A stretch of DNA of 64,000 nt from an uncultured Gammaproteobacteria bacterium (lineage in GTDB: Bacteria; Pseudomonadota; Gammaproteobacteria; DRJJ01). Positions 21,426 to 32,949 of the stretch are shown piece after piece (the stretch's first letter is position 1; every line of letters begins with the position of its first letter). The notes under the pieces are model-generated. The model did not search any database. It was not told where the DNA came from and worked only from the letters and a program-made list of their open reading frames with translations. The position numbers were made by a program, and so were the translations under genes. The stretch covers positions 62,001-126,000 of the forward strand of contig CAMYJU010000009.1 of the NCBI GenBank assembly GCA_947258795.1, in the 5' to 3' direction.

Positions 21426-21893
21426 TTATTGCGCCGGTACTGCAGGCTTATCGGTCTCGCCGCTGTTTTCGACAGTGGGCGCTGCTGGCTGTTCCGCCGG
21501 TACGGCAGGGACTTCTGTCGCCGGGGCGGTTTCAATGGCCGGTACCGGTGGGACATCGGTATCGGGCGCCGCGGTAGCTGGCACACCCGGAACCTGCGGG
21601 ACCTCGGTCTGGCTGGCCGGCTGCTCCTGGTACTTGTCCGCGAGATCGGTGCTTTCAGCGGTATTGCGATGCGCGAGTATTGCCAGCGCCAGGCTCACGG
21701 TGAAAAACAGCGTCGCCAGTATCGCCGTGGTACGGCTCATGAACGAAGTACTGCCACTGGCACCGAACACGGTGGCCGACGCCCCACTGCCGAACGCGGC
21801 ACCGGCATCAGCGCCCTTGCCATGCTGTAACAGGATCAGCACGATCAGACCAATGGACAGTAACAGATGTAAAATCAGTAAAATTGATTGCAT
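21426..21893 (-). CDS. secG: preprotein translocase subunit SecG with a long acidic/Pro-Ala tail
   Basis: This 155-residue inner-membrane subunit stimulates SecYEG translocation. The first ~75 residues are typical: two membrane helices around LLQHGKGADAGAAFGSGAS. The remaining ~75 residues are a low-complexity tail of Pro, Ala, Thr, Val and Glu, with repeated VPAxPA/EVPAVPA-like units. The usual length is about 110-130 residues, so the tail is long. It starts 14 bp after tpiA. Confidence 0.93.
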   Translation of the reverse strand: MQSILLILHLLLSIGLIVLILLQHGKGADAGAAFGSGASATVFGASGSTSFMSRTTAILATLFFTVSLALAILAHRNTAESTDLADKYQEQPASQTEVPQVPGVPATAAPDTDVPPVPAIETAPATEVPAVPAEQPAAPTVENSGETDKPAVPAQ

Positions 21894-21907
21894 AGTAACA
21901 GCCTGTG

Positions 21908-22660
21908 TTATTGGGCCGCGTCACAGATCGCCAGGAACTCGCCGGCCTGTAACGACGCACCGCCGATTAATCCGCCGTCGATATCCGGCATACCAAACAG
22001 CTCTGCCGCGTTGCTGGCCTTGACACTGCCGCCGTACTGGATAATGACCTTTTCTGCGACTGTGCTGTCTGTAGCGGCCAGCTTGTTACGAATAAAGGCA
22101 TGGACTTCCTGTGCCTGGCCAGGTGTCGCGGTCTTGCCGGTACCGATCGCCCAGACCGGCTCGTATGCAATCACCGCATCAGCCAATGCAGCGATACCTT
22201 CCAGATTGATCACCGCATCCAGCTGACGGGCCACAACCGCTTCGGTGGTACCGTTTTCACGTTCTTCCAGCAGCTCGCCAACACATAGTATAGGTGTAAT
22301 GCCGGCACGACGTGCCGCGGCAAAACGCGCAGCCACCAGTTCATCACTTTCGCCATACAGGCTGCGGCGCTCGGAATGGCCAACAATCGCGTATTGGCAG
22401 CCACTATCCTTGAGCATGGAGCCGGCAATCTCGCCGGTATAAGCGCCACTGTCCTGGTCACAGACATTTTGTGCCCCGACCGCGATGGCTGAACCATCTG
22501 CCAGGCCGACTACCTTCGGGATGTACAGGGCGGGTGGGCAGACTGCGATATCGGCACCTGTAATACTGCTGGCACCGGCCTTCAGGCCTTCCATCAGTGT
22601 GCAGATGCTTTGCAGCGATCCATTCATTTTCCAGTTTCCAGCTACCAGCTTGCGGCGCAT
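21908..22660 (-). CDS. tpiA: triosephosphate isomerase
   Basis: This 250-residue TIM barrel interconverts dihydroxyacetone phosphate and glyceraldehyde 3-phosphate. The substrate-binding NWK motif has K11, the electrophilic His is in IVGHSERR, and the catalytic Glu is in AYEPVWAIGTG. AGGAGAAT lies before the ATG. The gene heads a unit with secG and tRNA-Leu. Confidence 0.97.
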   Translation of the reverse strand: MRRKLVAGNWKMNGSLQSICTLMEGLKAGASSITGADIAVCPPALYIPKVVGLADGSAIAVGAQNVCDQDSGAYTGEIAGSMLKDSGCQYAIVGHSERRSLYGESDELVAARFAAARRAGITPILCVGELLEERENGTTEAVVARQLDAVINLEGIAALADAVIAYEPVWAIGTGKTATPGQAQEVHAFIRNKLAATDSTVAEKVIIQYGGSVKASNAAELFGMPDIDGGLIGGASLQAGEFLAICDAAQ

Positions 22661-22840
22661 ATTTATTCTCCTAAAACAGCTGCCCGGCCAACCTGGAATG
22701 AGCCCGGGACCCGGCTTTCGCCAATAAAATCAAGGCGGCAAGCTTACCGGTCATGGCGCAAAAAATCAATGCCGATACCGGTCGGTCGCTGATAAATCAG
22801 TGCAATATCATAAAATTAAAGGCCGACTGGCCAGTTGGAA

Positions 22841-24187
22841 TCAGGCGCAGGCACTAACCGTGGTCTCGACCACATCGGCCAGTTGCCGGGCCAGCTTGCT
22901 GACCTGCGCATCGTCGCGGCCCTCGACCATGACCCGAATCAATGGCTCGGTGCCCGACGCCCGTAGCAGCACCCGGCCACTGTCACTGAGCTCTGTCTCG
23001 GCCTCGGCAACGGCCTGCTGTATCGGCTCCATGCCGTCGATATCCATGCGCCTGGGCATTTTCACATTGATCATAGTCTGCGGGTATTTCTGCATGCCGG
23101 ATTTGATTTCATGCAGGGTCTTCTGCTGCAAGACCATCGCCGACAGAACCTGTAGAGCTGAGACCATACCATCACCGGTGGTAGTGCGGTCCAGACAAAT
23201 GATATGACCGGATGATTCGCCGCCAATATAAGAACCCGATGACAATAACATTTCCATTACATAGCGGTCACCCACCTTGGCACGTTGAAACTCGATGTCA
23301 AGGTCCTTCAATGCATGTTCCAGTCCCAGGTTACTCATCAGGGTGCCCACGACACCGCCCTGCAGCTGGTTCTGCGCCAGTCGGTCACGCGTAATGATAA
23401 ACAGGATTTCGTCACCATCGACGATCTCGCCTTTATGATCGACCATGATCAGGCGATCACCATCACCATCCAGCGCAACACCCAGGTCGGCACCGCTCTT
23501 GAGTACCGTATCGACCAGTTGCTGTGGCATGGTCGAACCAACGCCGTCATTGATATTCAGCCCATCCGGCTGGTCGCCGATGGTAATCACTTCAGCACCC
23601 AGTTCGACCAGCACCATCGGCGCGATATGGTAGGTTGCACCGTTTGCGCAATCGACCACGATTTTCAGGCCACGCAAATCGACGCGATACGGCATGGTAC
23701 TCTTGCAGAACTCGATATACCGACCCGCGGTGTCGCTGACCCGTTCCGCCTTGCCCAGTTTGTCAGACTCGACGGTTTTCATCGCGTTGGACAGCTCTGC
23801 TTCGATCGCATGCTCGATACTGTCAGGCAGCTTGGTGCCTTCCGATGAAAAAAACTTGATACCGTTATCATAATGCGGGTTATGCGAAGCACTGATCACG
23901 ATCCCGGCATCGGCATGCAGGGTCCTGGTCAGATAGGCAATGGCTGGAGTTGGCATCGGACCGAGCAAGCCTATATCGGTACCGGCCGCGGACAGACCTG
24001 CCTCCAGTGCCGACTCGAACATATAGCCTGATATACGGGTATCCTTGCCAATCAGTACACGCCCGCTGCCCTGTTGCGCAAGCACTCTGCCGGCGGCCCA
24101 GCCCAGGCGCAGCATGAACTCTGCGGTAATTGGTTCTTCACCGACACGGCCGCGTATCCCGTCTGTCCCAAAATATTTTTTACTCAT
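22841..24187 (-). CDS. glmM: phosphoglucosamine mutase
   Basis: The enzyme converts glucosamine 6-phosphate to glucosamine 1-phosphate for UDP-GlcNAc synthesis. I start it at [13 protein letters not shown] (24187), the family's conserved beginning; an ATG 18 nt upstream lacks a ribosome site, whereas GGAG lies 12 nt before this one. The phosphoserine is S101 in SASHNP, the metal loop is DGDGDR, and the C-terminal phosphate-binding loop is [12 protein letters not shown]. The protein has 448 residues. Confidence 0.96.
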   Translation of the reverse strand: MSKKYFGTDGIRGRVGEEPITAEFMLRLGWAAGRVLAQQGSGRVLIGKDTRISGYMFESALEAGLSAAGTDIGLLGPMPTPAIAYLTRTLHADAGIVISASHNPHYDNGIKFFSSEGTKLPDSIEHAIEAELSNAMKTVESDKLGKAERVSDTAGRYIEFCKSTMPYRVDLRGLKIVVDCANGATYHIAPMVLVELGAEVITIGDQPDGLNINDGVGSTMPQQLVDTVLKSGADLGVALDGDGDRLIMVDHKGEIVDGDEILFIITRDRLAQNQLQGGVVGTLMSNLGLEHALKDLDIEFQRAKVGDRYVMEMLLSSGSYIGGESSGHIICLDRTTTGDGMVSALQVLSAMVLQQKTLHEIKSGMQKYPQTMINVKMPRRMDIDGMEPIQQAVAEAETELSDSGRVLLRASGTEPLIRVMVEGRDDAQVSKLARQLADVVETTVSACA

Positions 24188-24348
24188 ACTACCGGCAATC
24201 TCCATTCAAACGCTTTGCTAGCGATTGGTTTTAGAAACCAATCCTGACATTCTAGTACAAGGCATCTCATCCAGCTATTGCCATGATAGCTCTCTTCAAT
24301 GCAATTACACCCACAGCTTCACCATACAATAATCTGGTGTGTAGTGAG

Positions 24349-25185
24349 TTATGCCATCATAACCGCCATACATACTTTTATCGCATCGATTGTAGCGCCG
24401 ACATCGTGTACCCGCACAATATTGGCACCTGACATCACCGCGATCACGGCGGCGGCCAGGCTACCATACAGGCGCTGGTCCACCCCGGCATCCAGTACGG
24501 CACCAATCATGCTCTTGCGTGACAGGCCCACCAGTACAGGCAGCCCCATCGTGCCGATGCGCTGTAACTCTGCAAGCAAAGTGTAGTTCTGCTCCTGCGT
24601 CTTGCCAAAACCGAAACCAGGATCGAGCACGATGCGCTCACGAGGTATGCCGGCCTCGACACAGGCCGCTATGCGTTGTTCCAGAAAATGCATGATATCG
24701 CCGGTCACGCTGTCATACTGCGGATTGTCCTGCATCTTCTGCGGATCACCCTGCATATGCATCAAACAAACCGCTACCCCGGCATCCGCCGCAGCCTGCA
24801 GCGCACCCGGCTGCTGCAGTGCACACACGTCGTTAATCATCCCGGCACCGGCCGCCACCGCCGCGCGCATGACCTCGGGCTTGCTGGTATCAATCGAGAT
24901 GGGCGTCGTGATGCCGGCCAGCCTGATCGCCTCAATCACCGGGATCACGCGTTGCAATTCCTGATCAAGGCTCACCGGTTCGGCGCCCGGACGAGTGGAT
25001 TCACCGCCGATATCCAGGATTGCAGCGCCCTCGCTAAACAACTGCCGGGCATGTTGTACTGCATTATCCAGGCTGGCGTAGCGACCGCCATCAGAAAACG
25101 AATCCGGTGTGACATTCAAAACCCCCATCACAACCGGTCGTGACAAATCCAGGGTCTGATTGTTACACACCAGGTTCATAGACAT
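24349..25185 (-). CDS. folP: dihydropteroate synthase
   Basis: A 278-residue TIM-barrel enzyme of folate synthesis that joins p-aminobenzoate to 6-hydroxymethyl-dihydropterin pyrophosphate. Both signatures are present: MGVLNVTPDSFSDGG and GESTRPGA near the N-terminus, then DPGFGFGK. It lies between ftsH and glmM, the usual ftsH-folP-glmM order. Confidence 0.96.
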   Translation of the reverse strand: MSMNLVCNNQTLDLSRPVVMGVLNVTPDSFSDGGRYASLDNAVQHARQLFSEGAAILDIGGESTRPGAEPVSLDQELQRVIPVIEAIRLAGITTPISIDTSKPEVMRAAVAAGAGMINDVCALQQPGALQAAADAGVAVCLMHMQGDPQKMQDNPQYDSVTGDIMHFLEQRIAACVEAGIPRERIVLDPGFGFGKTQEQNYTLLAELQRIGTMGLPVLVGLSRKSMIGAVLDAGVDQRLYGSLAAAVIAVMSGANIVRVHDVGATIDAIKVCMAVMMA

Positions 25186-25222
25186 CTTTCAGAATCAAAC
25201 AGACTGACTGCAGCCATACTAC

Positions 25223-25253
25223 GAAAAACGGCGGAACCAGGTCCGCCGTTTCC
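25223..25253 (-). terminator. rho-independent terminator after ftsH
   Basis: On the minus strand a long GC-rich stem (AAACGGCGGA with TCCGCCGTTT) around a short loop runs into TTTTTC. It falls between ftsH and folP, so folP may have its own promoter or depend on read-through. Confidence 0.8.
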
Positions 25254-25272
25254 GTTGATTACCAGTTATAGA

Positions 25273-27210
25273 TTAGTGTTCGCCTGCCGGGCCACCGATG
25301 GTGGAACCCTGGTCCTTGTCGGATGAGGCCTCACTGCTGTCAACCGGGTTGCCGGGACCGGGCTCATCGGTATCTTCCCAGTCTGCCGGTGGTTTCGGCG
25401 TACGATGCGCCATCAGGTCCTGGATCATGGCCGTATCGATGGTTTCGTATTTGACCAGGGCATCTGCCATCGCATGCAGAATATCCATATTCTCGGTCAG
25501 TATGGTTTCAGCACGCTTGTAGTTACGATTGATAAAGCTGCGTATCTCTTCATCGATCGTATGCGCCGTTTCATCTGACACATTCTTGTGCTGGGTCACA
25601 GAGTGACCGAGGAACACCTCACCATCGTCTTCACTATAGGTCAACGGACCCAGGCGGCTGGACAGCCCCCATTTGGTGACCATGTTCCGCGCGATTTCCG
25701 TCGCACGCTGAATATCATTCGAGGCACCGGTGGTCACGCTGTCCGCACCGAATATCAGTTCCTCGGCAATACGGCCGCCGAACAGACTGGACAACTGGCT
25801 TTCCAGACGCTGCTTGCTGTAGCTGTAACGGTCCTCTTCCGGCAGGAACATGGTTACACCCAACGCTCGACCACGCGGGATGATGGTGACCTTGTAAACC
25901 GGGTCATGTGACGGTACCAGCAGACCAACGATCGCATGTCCGGCCTCATGATAGGCGGTCAGCTTCTTCTCTTCATCACTCATGACCATGGACTTGCGCT
26001 CGGCGCCCATCATGATCTTGTCCTTGGCGTGTTCGAAATCGTCCTGATCGACCAGGCGCTTGTTGGCGCGTGCCGCAAACAGCGCGGCCTCGTTGACCAG
26101 GTTGGCCAGATCGGCGCCGGAAAAACCGGGTGTGCCGCGCGCGATTATGGACGGCTTGATATCATCAGCCAGCGGCACCTTGCGCATGTGTACACGCAGG
26201 ATCTGCTCACGACCACGTACATCAGGTAATGGCACCACGACCTGGCGGTCAAAACGGCCCGGGCGCAGCAGCGCCGGATCGAGTACATCCGGGCGGTTGG
26301 TTGCCGCAATCACGATTACGCCTTCATTACCTTCAAAGCCGTCCATCTCGACCAGCAACTGGTTCAGGGTCTGCTCGCGTTCATCATGCCCGCCACCAAG
26401 ACCGGCACCACGATGACGGCCGACCGCATCAATTTCATCAATAAAGATAATGCAGGGCGAGGCCTTCTTGGCCTGCTCGAACATATCACGCACACGGGAC
26501 GCACCGACACCGACAAACATCTCGACAAAATCTGAACCGGAAATCGTGAAAAACGGCACCTTGGCTTCACCGGCAATGGCCTTGGCCAGCAGGGTCTTGC
26601 CGGTACCGGGGGCACCGACCATCAATACACCACGTGGAATCTTGCCACCCAGTTTCTGGAACTTGCCCGGATCACGCAGAAATTCGACCAGTTCACCGAC
26701 CTCTTCCTTGGCCTCGTCGACACCGGCGACATCACTGAAATTGATCTTGACCTGGTCTTCGCCGAGCATGCGCGCGCGGCTCTTGCCAAACGACATCGCG
26801 CCACGGCCACCGCCGCCGCCCTGCATCTGGCGCATGAAAAAGATCCACACACCGATCAATAACAACATCGGGAACCAGGAGATAAAGATCTGCTGCCACA
26901 TCGACGGGCGTTCCGGTGGCATGACTTCCAGCGAAACACCGTTCTCGATCAGGTCCTTGACCAGCCCGGACTCATCGCCGAGTGGTGCATAGGTGACAAA
27001 GCGTTGACCGGTATTGGTCTCACCATGAATGGTATGCCCATCCATGGTCACTTTCTTGATGCGGCCGCCCTTCACCTCTTCCAGGAACTGGGAATAGGTC
27101 GCCTTTTGCTGACTGCTGCTGCTGGGGCCAAACTGGTTGAAAACGGTCATCAGGATGATCGCAATAACCACCCACAACACAAGGTTTTTAGCCATGTCGT
27201 TCAACGTCAA
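25273..27210 (-). CDS. ftsH: ATP-dependent zinc metalloprotease FtsH
   Basis: This 645-residue membrane-anchored AAA+ protease degrades sigma32, LpxC and damaged membrane proteins in model species. It has an N-terminal helix (about 9-25), a periplasmic domain, a second helix (108-126), Walker A GAPGTGKT (199-206), the SRH region and the zinc motif HEAGH (421-425). The C-terminal tail is acidic and Ser/Pro-rich. It follows rlmE by 36 bp, as in many gammaproteobacteria. Confidence 0.97.
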   Translation of the reverse strand: MTLNDMAKNLVLWVVIAIILMTVFNQFGPSSSSQQKATYSQFLEEVKGGRIKKVTMDGHTIHGETNTGQRFVTYAPLGDESGLVKDLIENGVSLEVMPPERPSMWQQIFISWFPMLLLIGVWIFFMRQMQGGGGGRGAMSFGKSRARMLGEDQVKINFSDVAGVDEAKEEVGELVEFLRDPGKFQKLGGKIPRGVLMVGAPGTGKTLLAKAIAGEAKVPFFTISGSDFVEMFVGVGASRVRDMFEQAKKASPCIIFIDEIDAVGRHRGAGLGGGHDEREQTLNQLLVEMDGFEGNEGVIVIAATNRPDVLDPALLRPGRFDRQVVVPLPDVRGREQILRVHMRKVPLADDIKPSIIARGTPGFSGADLANLVNEAALFAARANKRLVDQDDFEHAKDKIMMGAERKSMVMSDEEKKLTAYHEAGHAIVGLLVPSHDPVYKVTIIPRGRALGVTMFLPEEDRYSYSKQRLESQLSSLFGGRIAEELIFGADSVTTGASNDIQRATEIARNMVTKWGLSSRLGPLTYSEDDGEVFLGHSVTQHKNVSDETAHTIDEEIRSFINRNYKRAETILTENMDILHAMADALVKYETIDTAMIQDLMAHRTPKPPADWEDTDEPGPGNPVDSSEASSDKDQGSTIGGPAGEH

Positions 27211-27246
27211 AATCCTCTGAATACGGCACGTATGCCATTTACCCTA

Positions 27247-27867
27247 CTATAGTTTACAACCCGTGGCCAGTGCATAGACCTCGCGGCTACGCGGCCTGGA
27301 GGCCTTGGGTTTTCTAAAGACCACTTTTTTAAAATGCTTACGCATCTCGCGTATATAATCATCAAAGCCCTTGCCTTGAAATACCTTGACGACCATAGAC
27401 CCGCCGGGCTTTAGCACTTGTCTGGCCAGATCCAGCGCGAGTTCACATAAATACATTGCCTGCGGCTGATCAACCACCGCCATACCACTTATATTGGGGG
27501 CCATATCGGATAAAACAAGGTCTGCCCGGCTTTCTCCAAGCGTCTGCAACAATTGGTCCAGCACCGCCTGTTCGCGAAAATCCCCCTGAATGAATTCGAC
27601 CCCGGCAAAACTGTCGATCGGCAGCAGATCCAGAGCCACCACCCTGCCCTGATCACCAACCCGGTCGGCGGCATATTGTGACCATCCCCCCGGGGCCGCA
27701 CCCAGATCGACCACGGTCATACCCGGTTTGAGCAAATGGTCTTTCTGATCCAGTTCGATCAGCTTGTACACTGCACGCGAACGATAGCCGTCTTTCTGTG
27801 CCTGGCGCACATAGGCATCATCAAAATGTTCGCGCAACCAGCGCCCGGAACTTTTACTGCGAGCCAT
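27247..27867 (-). CDS. rlmE: 23S rRNA 2'-O-ribose U2552 methyltransferase
   Basis: This 206-residue SAM-dependent RrmJ/FtsJ enzyme methylates U2552 of 23S rRNA in the 50S subunit. I start it at [10 protein letters not shown] (27867); the frame is open further upstream but overlaps the neighbouring gene and is not conserved-looking. The SAM motif is [13 protein letters not shown], with the K-D-K-E tetrad at about K35, the Asp of LVLSDMAP, the Lys of MVVKVFQG and a late Glu. It overlaps the upstream small membrane gene by 14 bp. Confidence 0.95.
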   Translation of the reverse strand: MARSKSSGRWLREHFDDAYVRQAQKDGYRSRAVYKLIELDQKDHLLKPGMTVVDLGAAPGGWSQYAADRVGDQGRVVALDLLPIDSFAGVEFIQGDFREQAVLDQLLQTLGESRADLVLSDMAPNISGMAVVDQPQAMYLCELALDLARQVLKPGGSMVVKVFQGKGFDDYIREMRKHFKKVVFRKPKASRPRSREVYALATGCKL

Positions 27868-28138
27868 GTCGGTCGCCGGCGTGTTGCAGCAGGATGCGCC
27901 GTACCCGGTAAATAATCCAGCCAGCCGCCAGCGCACTGCACAGGAACAGGATGCCTGCCTGCAGCCAACCATCGTCCGCCAGGGTTCTGCCCAGCACCAG
28001 CCACAGCAGCAGCAGCACCACGATGATGATGCCGAGATCCAGTTTGACCCCGTTAAAAGGACTGGCCTCGACACGCATGCCGCTGCGACCCGCTGATTCA
28101 GGCCCTGATTGTGGTAGACTGTCGTCCTTTTCGTTCAT
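27854..28138 (-). CDS. small two-helix membrane protein, unknown function
   Basis: A 94-residue frame starting at MNEKDD (28138). It has a charged N-terminus and two hydrophobic segments ([14 protein letters not shown] and [15 protein letters not shown]) followed by a basic tail. I do not recognise a family. It is plausible as a gene because it fills the gap before rlmE, overlaps its start by 14 bp and would share its promoter, which is divergent from yhbY. Confidence 0.5.
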   Translation of the reverse strand: MNEKDDSLPQSGPESAGRSGMRVEASPFNGVKLDLGIIIVVLLLLWLVLGRTLADDGWLQAGILFLCSALAAGWIIYRVRRILLQHAGDRHGSQ

Positions 28139-28154
28139 GGTCAAAATTCACTGT

Positions 28155-28451
28155 ATGTCACTAACACCAAAACAAACACGACACCTTCGTAGCCTCGCAC
28201 ACCATTTAAAACCAGTGGTGATTATCGGCGGTGCCGGACAGACCGAGGCGGTGATGCGCGAAATCGATCTGTCGCTGGCCCATCACGAGTTAATCAAGGT
28301 CAAGATACAGGCCGCAGACCGCGATCAGCGTAAGGCCATGATCGAGGAAATCTGTGACACCCTGAATTGCGAATGCGCCCAGACCATTGGTCATATAGCG
28401 GTATTATACAGGCCGGCAGACAAACCGGTCATCACTTTACCGAAAGACTAG
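28155..28451 (+). CDS. yhbY: YhbY-type ribosome-assembly RNA-binding protein (CRM domain)
   Basis: This 98-residue protein is a stand-alone CRM domain associated with 50S precursors. Conserved features are LTPKQTRHLRSLAHHLKPVV, the GxxG-type loop GGAGQTE and HHELIKVKI, followed by the C-terminal VLYRP. I prefer the ATG at 28155 by family alignment; an in-frame ATG 18 nt earlier is possible. It is divergent from the rlmE unit, as usual. Confidence 0.93.
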   Translation: MSLTPKQTRHLRSLAHHLKPVVIIGGAGQTEAVMREIDLSLAHHELIKVKIQAADRDQRKAMIEEICDTLNCECAQTIGHIAVLYRPADKPVITLPKD

Positions 28452-28469
28452 CGAAAACCGAATTATGTA

Positions 28470-28550
28470 GTCATTGCGAGCGCCAGTGAAGCCATCTTTC
28501 TGATTTCGCTACCAGCCTTAGGAAATTGCTTCGTACTTCATTGCATGTAC
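28470..28550. repeat. degenerate copy of a GTCATTGCGAG-type intergenic element
   Basis: The stretch begins GTCATTGCGAGCGCCAGTGA and ends with ATTGCTTCGTACTTCATTGC. This resembles a palindromic interspersed repeat of the form GTCATTGCGAG...CGCAATGAC that I recall from many bacterial genomes. Only one decayed copy is present in this window, so the call rests on resemblance. Confidence 0.4.
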
Positions 28551-28584
28551 CCCACCCGTCCCGGGTCGAGACAACCCTATCTAG

Positions 28585-29046
28585 CTACAACAGGTCAGGA
28601 CGTCTAGGAAACACCACCAGCACCAGCCCCAGCAGACTATTGGTCATGAACAGCACTTGCGAGATGCCATGTAGACGGCCAAATTGGGCCTTGTTTGCCA
28701 TCTGGTCCAGGCCTTGCATTTTTAGCTCGACCATCATTGGCTGCAGGTACCACTGACCGATCACGATCACCACTACCATTACCAGAATCAACCACGCACG
28801 TAGCTGTTTCCAGACCGGCAGACTGCCGGTCATCGCATCCAGCAACAGGATCAGCGCGCAGCCGATACCAATATAGGACATGACCGTGAACAGACGCCCG
28901 GCCACTTCACCGGCGGTTTGCCGGTCGAGCATGTTGAACAGCACCGGCGCGACCAGATAACCGGTCACCCACATGCCGCCGACCCACAGCGTCAGCGCGA
29001 TACGAGCAGCCGTGGAGCCGGATAACAGGTCACGTGTAATCGACAT
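28585..29046 (-). CDS. DUF4149-family membrane protein
   Basis: This 153-residue protein has four predicted helices and the DUF4149/TMEM205-like start (LWVGGMWVTGYLVAPVLF). Molecular function is unknown. It follows greA by 3 bp and is the last gene of the carA-carB-greA unit, a conserved arrangement in non-enteric Gammaproteobacteria. It converges with yhbY. Confidence 0.8.
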   Translation of the reverse strand: MSITRDLLSGSTAARIALTLWVGGMWVTGYLVAPVLFNMLDRQTAGEVAGRLFTVMSYIGIGCALILLLDAMTGSLPVWKQLRAWLILVMVVVIVIGQWYLQPMMVELKMQGLDQMANKAQFGRLHGISQVLFMTNSLLGLVLVVFPRRPDLL

Positions 29047-29049
29047 ATA

Positions 29050-29529
29050 CTAGATGTATTTGACGTCGGTGATTTCCAGCTCGCGGATCCCGCCCGGGGC
29101 ATCCAGCTGCACGACATCGTCAACGGACTTGCCGATCAGCACACGCGCGATCGGCGAACTGATCGAGATCTTGCCGTGCTTGATGTCGGCCTCGTCATCA
29201 CCAACGATCTGGTAGGTCAATTCAGTATCTTCATCGATATCCAGCAGTTCTACCGTGGCGCCGAAAATCACCTTGCCACCGGCATTCATCTTGGTTACAT
29301 CAATGACCTGGGCATGGGACAGCTTGCCTTCGATATCGGCTATACGCCCCTCGATAAAGCCCTGTTCCTCGCGTGCGGCATGATACTCGGCATTTTCTTT
29401 CAGATCACCATGCTCACGCGCCTCGGCAATGGCCGCAATCACCTTAGGACGGCGCACGTTCTTCAGTTCCTTGAGTTCCTCACGAAGTCGTTCAGCACCC
29501 TGTGCCGTAATCGGTATTTTCCCGCTCAT
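29050..29529 (-). CDS. greA: transcription elongation factor GreA
   Basis: A 159-residue factor that stimulates RNA polymerase to cleave backtracked transcripts. It has the N-terminal antiparallel coiled coil (about 8-75) with acidic tip residues ([14 protein letters not shown]), followed by an FKBP-like C-terminal domain ([16 protein letters not shown]). Its ATG overlaps the carB TGA by four bases. Confidence 0.97.
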   Translation of the reverse strand: MSGKIPITAQGAERLREELKELKNVRRPKVIAAIAEAREHGDLKENAEYHAAREEQGFIEGRIADIEGKLSHAQVIDVTKMNAGGKVIFGATVELLDIDEDTELTYQIVGDDEADIKHGKISISSPIARVLIGKSVDDVVQLDAPGGIRELEITDVKYI

Positions 29530-32500
29530 GCCGATTTCCCCTTGTTCAATAATTGGTGCAAATCCTGTAATGAATTGACTTCATCCAGATCCTGCTTCTG
29601 CAAGGCCATACAGGTCGCCCTGGCGCCGGCCATGGTCGTGGCATAGGTGACCTTGTGATTCAATGCCTCCCTGCGAATGGCGTATGAATCAGCAATAGCC
29701 TGTTTGCCTTCGGTCGTATTCACGATCAGTGCAATTTCCTCATTCTTGATCATATCCACAATATGCGGGCGGCCTTCGGCCACCTTGTTGATCAGGGTAC
29801 AGTCAACACCGGCCTCCTGGATAGACTTGCCTGTCCCTTTTGTGGCATAGATATCAAAACCGAGTTCGGCCAGGTTCCTGGCAATCTCGACGGCATCCTG
29901 TCTGTCACTATCACGCACACTGACAAAGGCCTTGCCCTTGTCAGGCAGGGATACACCCGCACCCAGCAGGGATTTACCAAATGCCTCGGCAAAATCCCTG
30001 CCGACCCCCATGACCTCGCCGGTAGATTTCATTTCCGGACCGAGCAACGGGTCGACACCCGGGAATTTCACAAATGGGAATACGGATTCCTTGACCGTAA
30101 AATAGTCCAGCCTGTCCGGCGCAGTCGCGTTCTGCTGCGCCAGGCTCTGGCCTACCATGCAACGCGCGGCAATACGCGCCAATGGCAGGCCGGTGGTCTT
30201 CGACACATACGGTGCGGTACGTGATGCACGTGGATTGACCTCGAGAATATATATCGTATCGCCCTGGATCGCGAACTGGGCGTTCATCAGGCCGACCACC
30301 TTCAGTTCCAACGCATACTGGCGCATGTGTTCGCGTAACTGTTCCTGAATCTCTTCGCTCAGGGTATAAGGCGGTAGTGAACAGGCCGAATCACCGGAAT
30401 GCACGCCGGCCTGCTCGATATGTTCCATGATGCCGCCGATCAGCACCTGTTCACCGTCACAGATTGCATCGACGTCGACTTCCACCGCGTCATCCAGAAA
30501 CCGGTCCAGCAGTACTGGTGAATCATTCGATACCTGCACCGCCTCTTTCATATAGCGTTGCAGGCCTTCCTCGTCGAAAACGATTTCCATCGCCCGGCCA
30601 CCCAGTACATAGGACGGACGCACCACCAGCGGAAAACCGATCTCGCTGGCCGCCTGTATCGCCTGTTCCTCGGTACGCGCAGTGCGGTTCGGCGGTTGCA
30701 GGAAGCCGAGTTTTTCGACCAGCTGCTGGAAACGTTCACGGTCTTCGGCCAGGTCGATCGAATCCGGGCTGGTACCAATAATCTTCGCACCGGCCGCCTC
30801 GAGATCACGCGCCAGTTTCAACGGCGTCTGGCCACCATACTGCACAATCACACCGGCCGGCTGTTCCAGCTCGATGATCTCCAGTACATCCTCCAGTGTC
30901 AGCGGTTCGAAGTACAGGCGATCCGAGGTATCGTAGTCGGTCGACACCGTTTCCGGGTTACAGTTGACCATGATGGTTTCGTAACCATCCTCACGCATGG
31001 CCAGTGCCGCATGCACACAGCAGTAATCAAACTCGATACCCTGACCGATTCGGTTCGGGCCACCACCGAGCACCATGATTTTCTGGCGGTCACTGGGCTG
31101 TGCCTCGCATTCCTGGTCATAACTCGAGTACATATAGGCGGTAGACGTCGCAAACTCGGCCGCACAGGTATCAACCCGTTTGTACACCGGCCTGACGCCG
31201 AGTGACTGGCGATGTGTACGTACTTCCTGTTCTGTACATTGCAACAGCGTTGCGAGGCGATGATCGGAAAAACCCTTGCCCTTCAGTGCGCGCATGCCGG
31301 CCTCGTTCAGGTCGGACAACTGTTTGTTCGCCAACCCCTGTTCCTCGCGGATCAGGTCTTCGACCTGCACCAGGAACCACGGATCGATAGCGGTCAGTTG
31401 ATGGGTTTCCTCGATGCTCATGCCGCTACGGAATGCATCACCAAGGTACCAGATGCGTTCGGCACCAGGCACCCGTAATTCCTTGGTCAGTAACTGGTTC
31501 GCCGATTCCTGGGTGACATCGATCCTGGGGGTCAGCCCATCGACGCCGGTCTCGAGACCGCGTAACGCCTTTTGCAAGGATTCCTGAAAGTTTCTGCCGA
31601 TTGCCATCACCTCACCGACCGATTTCATTTGCGTGGTCAGGTGTGCATCGGCATGCGGGAATTTCTCGAACGTGAAACGCGGGACCTTGGTGACCACATA
31701 GTCGATCGACGGCTCGAATGATGCCGGGGTTGCGCCACCGGTAATATCGTTCTGCAATTCATCCAGGGTGTAACCGACCGCGAGCTTGGCAGCGACCTTC
31801 GCAATCGGAAAGCCGGTGGCCTTGGAGGCCAGTGCGGATGAGCGCGACACACGCGGGTTCATCTCGATAATAATCATGCGGCCATCTTCGGGATTGATCG
31901 CGAACTGGACATTCGATCCACCGGTATCGACGCCGATCTCGCGCAATACCGCCAGCGAGGCGTTGCGCATGATCTGGTATTCCTTGTCGGTCAGGGTCTG
32001 CGCCGGCGCAACGGTAATCGAGTCGCCGGTATGCACACCCATCGGGTCGAAGTTTTCGATCGAACAGATAATGATGCAGTTGTCTTTATGGTCACGCACC
32101 ACTTCCATCTCGTACTCTTTCCAGCCGAGCGCGGATTCCTCGATCAGCAGTTCCGTGGTCGGTGACAGGTCCAGGCCACGTTCACAGATCTCGACAAACT
32201 CTTCCTTGTTATAGGCAATCCCGCCACCGCTACCACCCATAGTAAAGGACGGACGGATAATGGTCGGAAAGCCGATCGATGCCTGTACCTGTAACGCCAC
32301 TTCCATACTGTGCGCAATCGCCGAACGTGGCATGTCCAGACCGATCTTGCGCATCGCCTGGCGGAACAGGTCACGGTCCTCGGCCTTGTCGATGGCTTCA
32401 CGGGTTGCACCGATCATCTCGACACCGGATTTTTCCAGCACTCCCTCGCGTACCAGGTCCAGCGCACAGTTCAGTGCGGTCTGGCCACCCATGGTCGGCA

Positions 32501-32759
32501 ACAGCACATCCGGGTGCTCTTTTTCGATAATCCTGGCCACTGTCTGCCAGCGTATCGGTTCGATATAGGTCGCATCGGCCATCTCCGGATCGGTCATGAT
32601 CGTGGCCGGGTTGGAGTTGACCAGGATGACGCGGTAACCCTCTTCACGCAGGGCCTTGCAGGCCTGTGCACCGGAGTAGTCAAATTCGCATGCCTGACCA
32701 ATTACAATTGGCCCGGCGCCGATAATCAGGATGGATTGGATGTCAGTTCTTTTTGGCAT
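29526..32759 (-). CDS. carB: carbamoyl-phosphate synthase large subunit
   Basis: This 1077-residue enzyme makes carbamoyl phosphate from bicarbonate, ATP and CarA-derived ammonia, for arginine and pyrimidine synthesis. The two homologous ATP-grasp halves are seen, each beginning with [17 protein letters not shown]- or [17 protein letters not shown]-type motifs. The C-terminal MGS-like allosteric domain follows (about from [11 protein letters not shown]). Length is normal. Confidence 0.98.
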   Translation of the reverse strand: MPKRTDIQSILIIGAGPIVIGQACEFDYSGAQACKALREEGYRVILVNSNPATIMTDPEMADATYIEPIRWQTVARIIEKEHPDVLLPTMGGQTALNCALDLVREGVLEKSGVEMIGATREAIDKAEDRDLFRQAMRKIGLDMPRSAIAHSMEVALQVQASIGFPTIIRPSFTMGGSGGGIAYNKEEFVEICERGLDLSPTTELLIEESALGWKEYEMEVVRDHKDNCIIICSIENFDPMGVHTGDSITVAPAQTLTDKEYQIMRNASLAVLREIGVDTGGSNVQFAINPEDGRMIIIEMNPRVSRSSALASKATGFPIAKVAAKLAVGYTLDELQNDITGGATPASFEPSIDYVVTKVPRFTFEKFPHADAHLTTQMKSVGEVMAIGRNFQESLQKALRGLETGVDGLTPRIDVTQESANQLLTKELRVPGAERIWYLGDAFRSGMSIEETHQLTAIDPWFLVQVEDLIREEQGLANKQLSDLNEAGMRALKGKGFSDHRLATLLQCTEQEVRTHRQSLGVRPVYKRVDTCAAEFATSTAYMYSSYDQECEAQPSDRQKIMVLGGGPNRIGQGIEFDYCCVHAALAMREDGYETIMVNCNPETVSTDYDTSDRLYFEPLTLEDVLEIIELEQPAGVIVQYGGQTPLKLARDLEAAGAKIIGTSPDSIDLAEDRERFQQLVEKLGFLQPPNRTARTEEQAIQAASEIGFPLVVRPSYVLGGRAMEIVFDEEGLQRYMKEAVQVSNDSPVLLDRFLDDAVEVDVDAICDGEQVLIGGIMEHIEQAGVHSGDSACSLPPYTLSEEIQEQLREHMRQYALELKVVGLMNAQFAIQGDTIYILEVNPRASRTAPYVSKTTGLPLARIAARCMVGQSLAQQNATAPDRLDYFTVKESVFPFVKFPGVDPLLGPEMKSTGEVMGVGRDFAEAFGKSLLGAGVSLPDKGKAFVSVRDSDRQDAVEIARNLAELGFDIYATKGTGKSIQEAGVDCTLINKVAEGRPHIVDMIKNEEIALIVNTTEGKQAIADSYAIRREALNHKVTYATTMAGARATCMALQKQDLDEVNSLQDLHQLLNKGKSA

Positions 32760-32782
32760 ATAACTCTAACTATTTTCTGTTA

Positions 32783-32881
32783 CCCCCCTCTCCTCCCGGG
32801 AGAGGGTTGGGGTGAGGGGGTCAATAAGATAACTCGTCATATTTTATACCCTCATCCTAGCCTTCTCCCTGAGGGAGAAGG
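32783..32881. repeat. palindromic intergenic repeat, copy A (carA-carB gap)
   Basis: It consists of a first inverted repeat (CCCTCTCC...GGAGAGGG), the conserved block GTTGGGGTGAGGG, about 35 variable bases, CCCTCATCCT, and a second inverted repeat (CTTCTCCCTGAGGGAGAAG). The inner blocks GGGGTGAGGG and CCCTCATCC are nearly complementary, so the whole element can fold on itself. Copy B lies at 37305-37405. It sits in the carA-carB transcript. Confidence 0.8.
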
Positions 32882-32949
32882 AATAACCACTATGATCGGG
32901 CTATACCAATACATATCATTGAATAGCTTCAATCAGCTTGAAATCCAGG

